From Desarmillaria ectypa (taxonomy: Eukaryota > Basidiomycota > Agaricomycetes > Agaricales > Physalacriaceae), in NCBI GenBank assembly GCA_030407005.1, contig JAUDYN010000004.1:3534001-3598000 (forward strand): a stretch of DNA of 64,000 nt. The letters run 5' to 3'. The position numbers and the translations under genes are program-made. This document shows, one piece after another, positions 36,994 through 47,744 of the stretch; within the stretch, counting starts at the first letter, position 1; every line of letters begins with the position of its first letter. The notes beneath the pieces were generated by a model that made no database searches, was not told where the DNA came from, and was given only the letters and a program-made list of their open reading frames with translations.

Positions 36994-38110
36994 ATGGTGC
37001 ATGCACACGTTCTGATCTTCTATATATTATGCTCAAACCCCTTCTCAGCCGCAGTAAACTCGTCCCAAGTGACGCGAACAGAGGTTGTCTATGGAGAAAT
37101 CCCTAGTAAAGCCGCAGCGATTGCTGTCGGCATAGTCTATGTCTTATTTGCCCTCGTTCTATTTTTTCGTGTTTGCCAATACCGCAACTGGTGGGGTCTT
37201 TGTCTTCCTATTGGTGCAGTGGGTTAGCACCATCCCTATACTTCCAATCCATCAGTCCCCGACTAACAATACCTTTCATTTCCCAGTCAGCGGCATGGGC
37301 TTTTTCGTCAAAGTCGTCCTTGTCTCCTCCGTGGAAAATGAAAACTCCAAAGCACTTCTTGCCACACAAAATGTCCTCATCGCGTGCGCGCCAGCCGCGT
37401 TTCTGGCTTTCAACTATATCGTTTACGGCCGCCTCGTCGTCCAATGCCTTGGGGCTCGGTTCTGTGTATTGACGCCCACACGCGTCTCTATGATTTTCAT
37501 ATGCAGCGACATCATCACCTTCATTATCCAGGTGCGATTGGCACCTCATTTCGTACACAACAACTCTGACCACACAATTTACCTAGGCTGGAGGAGCTGC
37601 CTTAATTATCAATCCAGACCAGGCAACACTCGGGAAAAACATATTTCTTGCCGGCCTGATCCTTCAGTCCATCTCATACTATGTATTCACCTTGATGATG
37701 TTATGGACCCACTGGAAAGTCAAAAACGCTCGCGCCACTACTGGAGGAGAATTCTGGTGGAAAGCTTTGTGGCTGCTCTATGCGTCTTCATTTTTGATCA
37801 TCGTAAGCTCAGCTCTATACTGTACTCTTACCTGTTCTAACTTGACCTAGATCCGTACCATATATCGTCTCGTCGAAGGAGCCTCTGATCGCGGAAGTTA
37901 CGTTCGCACACATGAGGGTAAGTGACTCTTCGTTACACGAATCAAAGCGGTACTTATGACCGTTGTCTAGTCTTCTTCTACTGCCTCGATTCACTGCCTC
38001 TCCTTCTTTCCATAGGCGTGTACATGCCGTTCTGGCCTGGCAAGTACATCAACAAGGATTCAATTGTACCAAGAGACCAGTACAAATTGAAGGAGGCTTC
38101 CAGTGTATGA
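36994..38110 (+). CDS. RTA1-family seven-transmembrane protein
   Basis: Five exons (36994-37213, 37287-37531, 37587-37802, 37851-37917, 37971-38110) give 295 aa. Hydrophobic segments include AAAIAVGIVYVLFALVLFF, LVSSVENENSKALLATQNVL, LIACAPAAFLAFNYIVYGRL and IFICSDIITFIIQAGGAALI. Family motifs are TPTR..., the IRTIYRLVEGASDRG segment and HEVFFYCLDSLPLLLSIGVY followed by WPGKY. RTA1/RTM1/RSB1 proteins are fungal plasma-membrane or ER proteins linked to lipid export and resistance to toxic compounds; the substrate here is unknown. The first intron (73 bp, G|GTGCAG) is the least certain. The N-terminus (MVHAHVLIFYILCSNPF) looks signal-like. The gene is divergent from Atg29 (376 bp). Confidence 0.82.
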
Positions 38111-38498
38111 CTGTTCAACTAAAGCTACCCTAATCTTCTTTACTATTTACAATAATTTCAACCCGTTTCTAGTATTTTTTCCAAGTTCATGATCGTGAGC
38201 ACCCATGCGCATGTTAATACCAATTGTCTGAGACTCCCCGACTCCATTCCGTGGTTGGGTTCGGTCCCGCAGTAGTTAACTTTCTTCCTAGTATCGATCA
38301 TATGAGTCAAACACACTTCTTAGAGAACTTTCTGTTAGTACGGACGTCTTCATGCTTCTGTTAAGGTGCCAGACAGCTAATAAAAGCAACTTCCTTCCTT
38401 CCAGAGTCAAGATTGTTTGAGGGCAGGGTCCCCCGCAGTTAATCAGAATTGCTAGGGCTACATAATTAGGAATACAAAAACACTGCTGCGGGTCGATG

Positions 38499-40681
38499 CT
38501 AGTCATAGGTCTCACGCATATTACTCTGAGGATAAATCGTCGAATCCCCGAATAGAGTAGACCAAAACTGAATATCCTGATACATCGCAGGATCCGGGTC
38601 CGCGGTCTCTGCCCCGTCCTCCCCCGTCCCTATGCCCGAAGTAGGGAAGCTCGTGCCAGACTGAAACGCCGACAAGGGGCCCAAACAATTAAGTTCGCTT
38701 TTTTGCCTCTTCATCCACGAGGTATGAAACGCATGTAGCAACGCTGAATATCGCTGGGCTACATGGTCCGATGAGAAGGCCGCTTGCGAGAGGAGCTGGA
38801 CACTTTGCTCGAGCAACGCGTCGCCCGAACCAAGAAGCTCTATCCCAACCCTTTCCACCATCAGAAATTTGACCCCTACAATAAGAGCACCGGCAAACGC
38901 CATCGTTATGAACGTGATATCTGGTGTTGTGGGGAGCAATGTCTTCTCGGCTTGCAGCAGCGACACAAGAACAGCCTCTGCCATGGCAAGGCATTCTTTC
39001 CCCCATGTTGTGACGATGTTAATACCATGAGGTCTAATCTCTAAAAACCAGAACATGTTGGTCTCACCGTCAGCGTTGCGGACGGCCCGACGCGCTGCCT
39101 GGATAGCATGGTACAGAACCAACAGTCGAGCACCTTGAAGGAGGAGGAGAAGCATATGATAGTAGAATTGCTCGTGACTTAGGACCACTGGAAAACGGTA
39201 AGTTCTATGTTATCATAAATCCAGATAAGAGGTATTCACCCGAGAGCGGTAGGATCAGTCTACAGAGTCTATCCATCGCTGCCAGCGTGTTTGATACTCC
39301 GTTGTACCAAGTTTCCATGTCCTCGCGAGCAGTGAATTCTACCGCCATCCCTTGTTCTGCAGAATTGTAGATTTCCGCAAGTAGCCGTATTCGTAAGTCG
39401 CGCCCTTCTGATGCATTCGACGGTGATATTATGGGGAAAATTGACATATCAGAGGGCGAACGACGAGACAGGGGCGTACGTCGCATGCCAATACATAGCC
39501 TGCAAGATAGTTTGAACCTGAAAATCAAAAGAGGTGTTGGGCTGGACCCACATGGATTCGGTGGTCGAGAGGGTGATCCACTATGAAAGGATAAATAGAA
39601 GCTTTTTCTCTTCGAAGGATCGCTTACTAGTCTCGCCTTGTTCGTAGCCTCATCCAGAGTTGCTTGATCGCATGGTACTTGATCTCGGATGCTAATTGCC
39701 GTTGCAGACGCTTCGCTTAATCCAAGATTTAAAGCCATGCTGACAGCCATACTAATCAGCATCCGACCATCGCGGCCGCCACCTTTCGACGGGCCACATA
39801 TAGGCGTCCACAGCGACAGAATAATTAGACCCTTTATAGTCTCTTGAGACTCAAACAATTCAGGATTGAAAATCATGCGGGCAATCGTATCTTCGGCCAA
39901 CCTTTGAAGTCGTGGCGCGACCAGGGCTCGTGTAGAAGCATCAAGGTAACGCGATGCCACTGTGCAACAGACGAGATCGAGGAATGGCGTTGGACCTTCT
40001 CGAGCTAACGTGAAGTTTAGCCAAGGAGCGTAATTAACAGAAAATCTGTTAAGAGTTATTCGTCTCGTGAAAGGCAGACAAAAAATTAAACAAAACGTAC
40101 AAATTAATGAGATGATCGATTTCTAGTTGGGAGAGAATGCTGGATATTGATTGGTCATTGATCACGGGTGTATGGAATTGATCGTGCTGGGGCTGCCTTG
40201 CTAACTCCTGTATTGCAACCAAAGGCGCCGACCAGTCAAGACGGCGAGGTATAAAATACCACATATTGTCAGGGCGCGGAAAGTCGTTGCTTGCATTGCT
40301 ACCCGGACCAAGAGGCGAATCTGACATAGTACTGGGAGTACCAGAGCTCGTTCCGCTATTAAGAAGCCTACCGCCTACTCCTAAATCGTATGCTGACTGT
40401 ATCGTCGGGCCCTCTGCGCCGGAGCCTGGCGAAGATTTCGCGACCGAAGGCTCTGGAGTAAAAACAGATCTATCCATGCCCTCATAAGAGCACTCCAGTT
40501 TTAAAACATTGCATCGATGACATCGCACGACGCTTCGTTCCAAATCAAGAACTTCGCAGCGCGTTTTATGTCTGCGACACGAGGAGCATGCCTGAACTTT
40601 GGAGCGTTTTAAGCGCGACCGCGATGAGCTCGCGACGCCGTCTTCTGTGGGTGAGGCTTTCGTGTCGCGAGATCGCTTCAT
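38499..40681 (-). CDS. Zn2Cys6 fungal transcription factor
   Basis: Five exons (40681-40101, 40045-39628, 39580-39552, 39499-39240, 39187-38499) give 658 aa. The DNA-binding domain is ACSSCRRHKTRCEVLDLE then RCHRCNVLKLECSY, a C6 zinc cluster with a long central loop, preceded by basic residues. The rest resembles the fungal transcription-factor middle homology region: DHLINLFSVNYAPWLNF, FLDLVCCTVASRYLD, a LWITLSTTESM segment and IGMRRTPLSRRSPSDM. One exon is only 29 nt. The C-terminus is acidic (GEDGAETADPDPAMYQD), possibly activating. A palindromic MITE begins 94 bp upstream of the start codon, so it lies in the promoter or leader. Regulatory targets cannot be inferred. Confidence 0.88.
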
Positions 40682-40775
40682 GGTGCTGGCGCAAGTGAAG
40701 GAGCAGAAACCTCGTTCTATATATAACTTTGCAGTGTAATCACTGCCTCGTCGGCTGACCTGAGCTGCCGACTTA

Positions 40776-40979
40776 CACTGCACTAAAGTTTCAGTATTTT
40801 TGTAGAAAAAAAAACTGTATAAGCATTTAAAAACTTTCATTGTATTTGGCAAATTTTGCAGGAAACAGTGAAAAGTTTAAAATATTTTTAGTACTTTTTT
40901 CAGTAAAAAAGAATAATGAAAAAACTTCGCATATTTTCTATGTATTCATAGGTAAAAATACATTGTCTTTTATCCAGTG
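40776..40979. mobile_element. Palindromic MITE, copy 1 (CACTG ends, TTA target duplication)
   Basis: The 204-bp A/T-rich element begins CACTGCACTAAA and ends TTTATCCAGTG. It is flanked by direct TTA duplications (40773-40775 and 40980-40982). Its two halves are imperfect inverted repeats, sharing GTATTTTT-type and A-rich blocks, so it could fold into one long hairpin. CACTG/CAGTG ends with a 3-bp duplication suggest a non-autonomous CACTA/CMC-like element; this superfamily call is an inference. It lies 94 bp upstream of the Zn2Cys6 start codon. Confidence 0.65.
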
Positions 40980-41286
40980 TTAGTCATCAGAAAGCTTGCC
41001 CTCCAATGAGTTTCCCACACATTGAAGGTACTTACTGCACTTTATACCGAATCCTAGCAGGAACCACGAAAGGAAGCACAGTATTCGCAGTTGGTTCTTC
41101 CCATTTAGGAAGATAATATCCCTTGTTGACGAATAAAAAATGACCGTTACAGGGCTGATCTTGACAGATACTGTGAGCGCTCAGAAGCGAATCATTTCAG
41201 TGACGTGTGCTCTGGTGCCTGTGAAAATTGATGCATTCTACCTGTGGTATATGATTCTTGTACTCCTCGGAGCATGGGATGTCAAT

Positions 41287-41525
41287 CACTGGATGAAAAA
41301 CAATGTATTTTTACCTGTGAATACATAGAAAATACGTAAAGTTTTTTCACCGTTTTTTTACTGGAGAAAGTACTAAAAGTATTTATAAATTTTCACTGTT
41401 TTCTGAAACATTTGCCAAATAAAGTGAAAAGTTATAATACCATTTTTTCTACAAAAATACTAGGAAAAAACTTTGAATATTTTCTGCGTATTCAGGGGTA
41501 AAAATACTTCAATTTTAGTGCAGTG
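41287..41525. mobile_element. Palindromic MITE, copy 2, inverted relative to copy 1
   Basis: The 239-bp element begins CACTGGATGAAAAACAATG and ends AATTTTAGTGCAGTG. Its sequence is the reverse complement of copy 1 over most of the length (for example TATTTTCTATGTATTCATAG in copy 1, with a one-base difference here). It keeps about 50 bp that copy 1 lacks between two AGTATTTTT words. Flanks are AAT and GAT, so a 3-bp target duplication is imperfect. Together with copy 1 it forms a 750-bp inverted pair around a ~307-bp spacer. Confidence 0.6.
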
Positions 41526-42659
41526 GATCCGAAACAAAAAGTCGACTTAACACTTACTCACTAATTCTTCTGATGCAAGCTTGTGCATCTCAAAAACATT
41601 TCAGTGCCATCTATACAAATATATAACCCACTGCCCGATGCAAAAGCTTCCTGGTTGAGCTTTTAACATGCCAGTTAATACGTCACGATATGATGCTTAT
41701 TCATTCAACGGATTTTTGATAACTATTAACGTGTCTGCGAAAATTGTGCCAGTTGCATGCGAAAAATAATCTTACTCAAATGAACAAACCGACTCTTAAT
41801 ACCAACTCACGTCCGTCAACGCGTACATGTTGGTCCAGCGTCCATTTCAGGCTAGATCTGAGGCATCATTTGTATCGAGTATATGAGCTGCTTGCCCGCA
41901 CCAACCTTGGCTGTAAAGTTGCTTCTAACCCGCATCGCTACAGCTTGGATTTGTTGGCACTCTTCTCAAGAGAACAAGCGAACAGAACTTCGGCGATTTA
42001 CGTCGGAGCTTTAGGTTGAGCCGTTCAGTCGGACGCAGCACCTGGGTGTTTCTCGGTCTCGCTACGCTATGATAATGAATTATTGACCTGCCTTAAGGAC
42101 CGTTCCTCGTCCATTTACAGGAAGACGGCCTTCCTGGCGTATTTCATCAAGCCATTTCTGAATCCCAAATTGGTTTTCCACAATATTATTTCTGGTCCGT
42201 CCGCGACTGCAGTTGTATCACTGTGGATAGCATCTGGTAAGTTGTTCTGCATAAGATGAATGAAATGACAACTGAAAATGACACAAGGGTGCTGCAGGGT
42301 GCCGGAAGAATGCACTACAAGGCTCACAATGGCAGACTTGGTGTTGGGAGGAGAGTAAATAGGCTGTCGATTAATCAAGGGCACGATTAGCACGGAGAAG
42401 AGAAGGTCAATGTAGGCATACCACGTAGATAGGATGAAATAAGTGATCGGGTGGCATTCCTTATCATTCCACACTCACAGGTATTGGTGTAGAATCGGTA
42501 CGGAGAGTGTTCAAGTTATCATGCGTTATGCAGCATCAAAGGGCTATGCGAATACTGTATTATTGGAGGACAATTGACGAGAGGTCGGCATACCTTCAAG
42601 CTTCAAGTTCCACGTTCATTAAAGGCTTGCTAAGTAATTTCATGTTACAGGATCGAGGT
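41526..42659. other. Interval between MITE and solo LTR, no supported gene
   Basis: A minus-strand frame at 42115-42474 (119 codons) has two hydrophobic stretches (YFILSTWYAYIDLLFSVLIV and a following segment). It lacks recognisable motifs and could be a membrane-gene remnant. Nothing else is supported. Confidence 0.35.
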
Positions 42660-42863
42660 TGTAACTATTGCAATGGGAGGCTTGCTGAGTAGAGAATACT
42701 AAATTGTTAGCTACTAGAGCTCGAGACGAGCTCCTTAAACACTACAGAATGTATCTAGAATGTTCTGCTAAAGTACCTAATTATATCCTAGTATCGTGCC
42801 AAATTGATGGTACCGAAGATTCGGGAATCTTCCGGCACATGCTTGAAGTTGCAAATCCCAGCA
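42660..42863 (+). mobile_element. Solo LTR, copy 1
   Basis: The 204-bp repeat starts TGTAACTATTGCA and ends AATCCCAGCA (TG...CA). Perfect 5-bp direct duplications GAGGT flank it (42655-42659 and 42864-42868). It is closely similar to the copies at 56450 and 63839, with scattered substitutions and a 3-bp deletion at its start. TG...CA ends, 5-bp target duplications and no internal coding sequence fit a solo LTR of a Ty1/copia- or Ty3/gypsy-type element. Confidence 0.75.
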
Positions 42864-43263
42864 GAGGTGTTACGAATCAGATCTATTGGGACGAACCATG
42901 AAGTTTTGGGAATCATCGATCATCTCTGGTATTACCTGCGCGTTTGTTTTGGAATTGTTTGGCGTTTGGTCCTATCAATCACAATAATACTCACCTTATT
43001 CCCTCCGCCCCAAGATTGTCAAGATGCAGATGCGCTGCTGCGCAAGGCAATGTTGCAGAAGCCCGCACGTATACGATACCTAAATACTTGTTTCAGTCGT
43101 TGGTGCAGCAGCCCGCCAAGTCCATGGTTGTGGATCAGGAACTGTGCTTACGTTATCACAATTTTCGTATTTTTTGACCATCACGTCCACTGAACTGCTG
43201 CCTTTAGCATCAGGCTTCGATGTGCGCTGGCTCTTTTTGAAGATCAACTGACGCTCCTTTCAT

Positions 43264-44731
43264 ATGATTCAGCCGTCTGCTAGGCGAGGGACGCGCATTT
43301 TTCCATTTCATGAACACCTTCACCGCCGATTCCGATTTTATTCAAGTTCAGGTTCACACAACGAAAAGAGATGGGACTTTCAACTCGTACCAGCAGCAGA
43401 ACATGTGCCAAATGTCTTCTTAGGACCTGTGACACAGGTTGCCTGCTACTCGCGTCTTGATAACTCTGTCGTGAAGTACGATAACACACTTTTACGACGG
43501 TTCCGATGGCCGGCGCCTGGGAGAAACTTGACTTTTGGCGCCAAGCTCTACGCAGCCCAAGATGCTTGTAGGCTTCACGAGCCCGTTAAAGTTGATCATA
43601 TGCTGGAGGCTTGCCTAGCGCATGGGAATCGTCACAGTTGGTTGAAATCTGACGTTATAGCGACATGCGAGGCATTATCCAAGTATGTGTGCAGTTTTTC
43701 TCGTACTGGCTGTGCAATTCAAACTTGGTTTGAGGCTCATACGCGGCGTAGGCGAATTCAACGTGTCGTACATCAGTGGAAAACTATATTTGGAAGCCCA
43801 TGCCTGGAAGCGGTATGTTACAAGTTTCAAACCTATTCATTGGCTGACAGGATGTTATTTATCGCGTTAGAAAGCGAAGCACTATAGAGAGCTACGTCGG
43901 GTTTGTCAGGCTGTTGACTATGACTACTGTGGTCTCAATTGACACTGTTTTCAGTGGCTACGGCTTTCGAAGAGCTGCAACTCAGCTGTATGATCCGAAT
44001 ATGCTTGAAGGGTATTCTACCCCAAAATATCCCGTCGGTGTCAATCACTTCAATACAGTGATATCCCGTACCTTGGGTGGTTTACAGCTCCTCACCTCCG
44101 GAGAGATACATTGTGTCCAGGGTACGATCGCCATTCGGATATTTTTACATTTCAGCCATTGACTCGCTATTCAGACGGCCGCAGTGGGCAGCCCAACCGT
44201 TATATTGAGCTTAGGTGCAAGAAAGATGATCGCAAACCTCAGTAGGTTTAATATGTACAGCGATGCCTGCACCTCTCTGATCATCATCTCAGGAAGTTGG
44301 CAGATGATCTGAAAAAGTGGCGGGTTCGCTGTCATTTGCTTGGCATCCCGGTTATATTTCTCGGATTCAGAAAGCAGGAGATCCTCTCAGAAGGCCGATT
44401 TTTGGACGCGGCTCAGGTGAACGAGCTTATTGGGCGATCGGCGACGGAAGTGCAACCGCGTTGGGACATCGAGGACGTTTTTGACCGTGGGTTCAGGATC
44501 TTGTGTAGGCTGAGGGAATACTGTCAGGCTGCGGGCGATTGGAGGGATGTTATCAATGATTCCAAGATGGATCGAATCTGGAGAGTGCATATGTGTAGGC
44601 CGAAGATGGGATTCTATATCCGCGAGCTTACTAGGGAGGAGAGGGCTACGTTGAGAGGTGATAAACCACGTATCGGCATCGTTCCTCAAAGACTGTATGA
44701 TACTCTTCGGGCACGGTCCGCAATCTATTAA
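43264..44731 (+). CDS. Rai1/DXO-family protein with altered catalytic motifs
   Basis: Five exons (43264-43682, 43735-43812, 43871-44121, 44175-44241, 44293-44731) give 417 aa, a normal length for Rai1/DXO. Family landmarks are VACYSRLDNSVVKYDNTLLR near the N-terminus, LSKLIRGVGEFNVSYISGKL then YLEAH, VFSGYGFRRAATQL, LTSGEIHCVQ, NRYIELRCKK, and LKKWRVRCHLLGIPVIFLGF. Active members hydrolyse aberrant 5' caps and pyrophosphates using G-h-x-h-E, E-x-D and E-h-K motifs (h, hydrophobic). Here these read GYGFR, EIH and ELR, so three expected metal- or RNA-contacting residues are replaced. I infer a divergent or inactive paralogue; agaricomycetes often carry several family members. All four introns (51-58 bp) are GT-AG and restore family order, so the substitutions are unlikely to be splicing artefacts. 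Confidence 0.72.
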
Positions 44732-44956
44732 AGTGCGGTCCGATCCAATCTATCAAGGGGAACTTCATCAACGAACAATTGTTTGATCAGGCGACTTTGT
44801 ATCCCACACGGAATGGTTTACACACGAATCATAACGGGTCTGATGCGTGATCCGGGGTACCAGTGCTATGGGCTAGCGCTTAGTTTAGTATACAAATCGC
44901 ATGCTCGCGGCTGTCTTACGGATCCCACTGTCCTCCTTCCCCAGACTGCCAAGAAA

Positions 44957-46391
44957 ATGTCCTACGTCGGCTTCGAGCGCACCGTTTTCGACCCAGCTCC
45001 GGACTATGTTGCGATAACGCGAAGGTCAGCCAACATCCATCATAAAGCCAGCTGCGCCATCGAGCTCACTTGGAATCAATCTAATCACAGTAATACCACT
45101 ACAACAGGCTCAAGCACGTTCAGTCGCTCTCAGTCTGTCGATAATCTTCGTAAGAATAGTCGAAATTTAAGGTATGCCTTGCCAGTTCGTGTTGCAGAAA
45201 ACTTTTGTGTCGCTGACCAAAAGCTTATCATCATCAAGCCTTGGTGATAGGCCCCCCTCTGCACGCCGACATGCTCACGAACGATACGAATACTCTTACA
45301 ACGTCTATGCCGGCTCAGCCCAAATGCAATTCGTCATATCGTCAGCAATTCTCTTTGCCTGGCCCACCGATATCATCCTAACACACACCCAGAGTTGAGC
45401 CCGTCCACGAAACTCCAACACCAGGAAAATACACCTTGTCCCTTTCCCTCAAAGTAAACAAAGTGTCACGTTCCCTCTCTGGATCCGTAACTCTCAAGCT
45501 CAGCGTGGATCCCCGACAACTAAATTTCGTCGTCTTGTGCGTATCGAATCTCACGGGGCCCGACGTGTACTCATACCTCTCCACAGCCTTGTTCCCGGAA
45601 ACACAAGCCTTCCTGTGGGCACGCTCTTCTCATATCGCGTCTGGCTACGAGTCAACGAATTCTGTCATCGCCTATTCGGAGAGGACGACCTTTGGATAGG
45701 GAAAGATCCGGATTTCTCGTGCATTGCTGATGCGTCAGTGGCCCGGTTAAGACGGGTGCTTGCTAGTTCTGAAGTGTATGAAGCGCTCGTTGGGAGGGCC
45801 AAAGTTCAATTTATCGTTCGGTGAGTCTTGTGCTGCGATGACGAGACGACGAGCGCGGAAATCATTTTGATCATTCTTCTCCAGATGGCATCGCGTTAGT
45901 GAAGGCGTGTATGATTATTCCATGGAGTATGAGTGTTGCGGGGTAGGAGCTGTCCTTTTTGAAGACCTAAGGCTAAAACTTGAGTGTGATCCGAGGGAGG
46001 TGACATTTTGTATCTAGTGAGTGTTACTTCTTGGTCGATGACTGTCTTGCTTATTATGACTGCTTAAAGTACCGTTCCATTGAAATCTCTACCCGTTGGG
46101 GCATCCCATCGAATAAGGGTCTGGGTCAAAATCCCCTATGGACAAGCGCCAGAGCTTACCACGCAAAACATCATACCCTTCACCGACTCGCATATGTATC
46201 AGCGAGTATGGAAATCGGATGCCCTAAAAATTGGTGCAAGACTCGACTTTGATGCACTGGGTAGCAAAATGATGATGGGATACATGCAGGGTGGACCAAA
46301 GACTGTGGCCACTACGATGAGCTCGAATGTTAAGAAGCGGTTCAGATACACAGGTGTCATCGAAGAGACCAACGAGCCAGTGGAAATATGA
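44957..46391 (+). CDS. Unknown protein with a duplicated domain
   Basis: The start MSYVGFERTVFDPAPDYVAI is followed by several exons whose boundaries I can only partly fix; a GTAAGA donor is likely at 45150. Two similar modules are visible. The first has LKLSVDPRQLNFVV, then LPVGTLFSYRVWLRV and WIGKDPDFSCIADASVARL. The second has LRLKLECDPREVTFCI, then LPVGASHRIRVWVKI and VWKSDALKIGARLDFDAL. Shared features are a D-P-R-x-h-x-F strand, an LPVG turn and a [RY]RVW strand, so a beta-rich fold duplicated in tandem is likely. The last exon ends TNEPVEI. I do not recognise the family and assign no function. Stop codons between open pieces may be introns or damage. Confidence 0.5.
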
Positions 46392-46517
46392 ATACGAATA
46401 TCATGATTCATGACGTCAAGACTAGCATAATACATGGACACGTTTCCTTCTAACTTATCCAATTCGCGATTTCACTATTGTACAATTTCCCCTCCTTTGT
46501 TTGGTATGGTACACCTC

Positions 46518-47568
46518 TCATACATTTACCTTTGCCGCTAAAAAATCGGTCCACTCCTTCTCTCCCCAACTGCTTGAGATTTCACTCGCAACGAGGCCGT
46601 CCCAAAGGACCGTGGGAGAGACATGAATACTATTTTGCCTCGAGAATTTGACTGTTATGTCAGGGGCCGGATGAGATAAGTCAGGATTAAACGAGGCGGC
46701 CAAACGTACTAGTGTACTTCAAATCATCAGTTACAGCAACGCCTCCATTTGGGCTGGACTTGAGTGAAAGCAAGTCTTTGAATTCGTCCGTGACGTTCTG
46801 CGACTGGGTGACTTCAGCCGCGAGCTTGGTGAGGTTTTCGCGAATTTGAAGCGGAGTGAGGGTGGAAGTCGGAATATCAAAGTATTCGCCTTGATGTTTG
46901 AAGAGCTGTGAATGAATGAGTTGCGGATCTATCAAGAATTTTGGGAGGGCGAAGACACAGCCAAGTGGAACATGATATGCTTTACCCATATGACCTCGGT
47001 TATACGGGAGCGAAGAAGACTCACCGCGAGAGAAAATAACCAAAATGATTCCGGAGATGCACGTGCAATCTGAAAAGGCAATGAGTAAGGCTGACCGCAT
47101 CTAATGTAGACGCCGGAAGGAAGCAGCATGAAGGGAACTCTCTGATTCAGAGGCCCCGACATCAGCGCGCGCTCTATCCTTTACTGCTTCCCGGTGCGAT
47201 AAATGTGTCAAAGGTGGCTCACCGCTAACCCAGCCTCATGAGTGAATGTAGAGCTGCCATGCCACGGCTGGACTTGAAGACGAAAGATAGCTTTCACTTT
47301 GCCGTCGTATTTCCCGCCAGGTCCGAACAAAGGCTTGAGGACAGTGTCTATGGTCAGGGCCATTTTAGCGCTGCAAGTCGAATGTCAGGAATGCAGCGTT
47401 GGGTGAGCAACAAGGGGAGTACCTGAAGGGACAAACATAGTCCACTGGACGGTAGTCAGGAGACATCTTGATGCTGTGATAATATTACTCACGGAAGATA
47501 TCCAAGGTGTGAGGTGCTTCAGGACGACCGGCGATGATGAGAGGACGAAGAGAAGGTTGGAGGGCCAT
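46518..47568 (-). CDS. DsbA-like thioredoxin-fold protein
   Basis: Six exons (47568-47493, 47444-47423, 47370-47223, 47069-47025, 46905-46710, 46651-46518) give 206 aa. The product starts MALQPSLRPLIIAGRPEAPH, then TLDIFLDYVCPFSAKMALTI with a C-P-F-S active-site-type motif. RLQVQPWHGSSTFTHEAGLA, ARASPESFWLFSLALF and QGEYFDIP follow, then FSRQNSIHVSPTVLWDGL (the cis-Pro region) and EISSSWGEKEWTDFL. This matches fungal DsbA-family/thioredoxin-like proteins; CxxS rather than CxxC suggests isomerase- or glutathione-type chemistry, not disulfide oxidation (inference). The motif sits in a 22-nt exon. Two introns (153 and 119 bp) are long for this window. Confidence 0.82.
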
Positions 47569-47744
47569 GACGGAAGTAAGCAAAGAGGTCTTACTGGACG
47601 CCACTCGAATTCATCATGATAAGGCGTCATCTGCCCGATTCGGGCAATTCCCGACGCGTCTGTAAGCATCTCCGCTGGGATCATTTTATAATAATAAAAG
47701 AAAATTTAAGATATTTATATAACATAATTCATGAAGGCATTAGA

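Noticed and set aside
39500..39551. A 34-bp intron in the Zn2Cys6 gene (39551-39518)
   Set aside because: A second acceptor 18 bp downstream (TTGCAG at 39500) gives a normal 52-bp intron in the same phase and a better match to the family around IGMRRTPLSRR.
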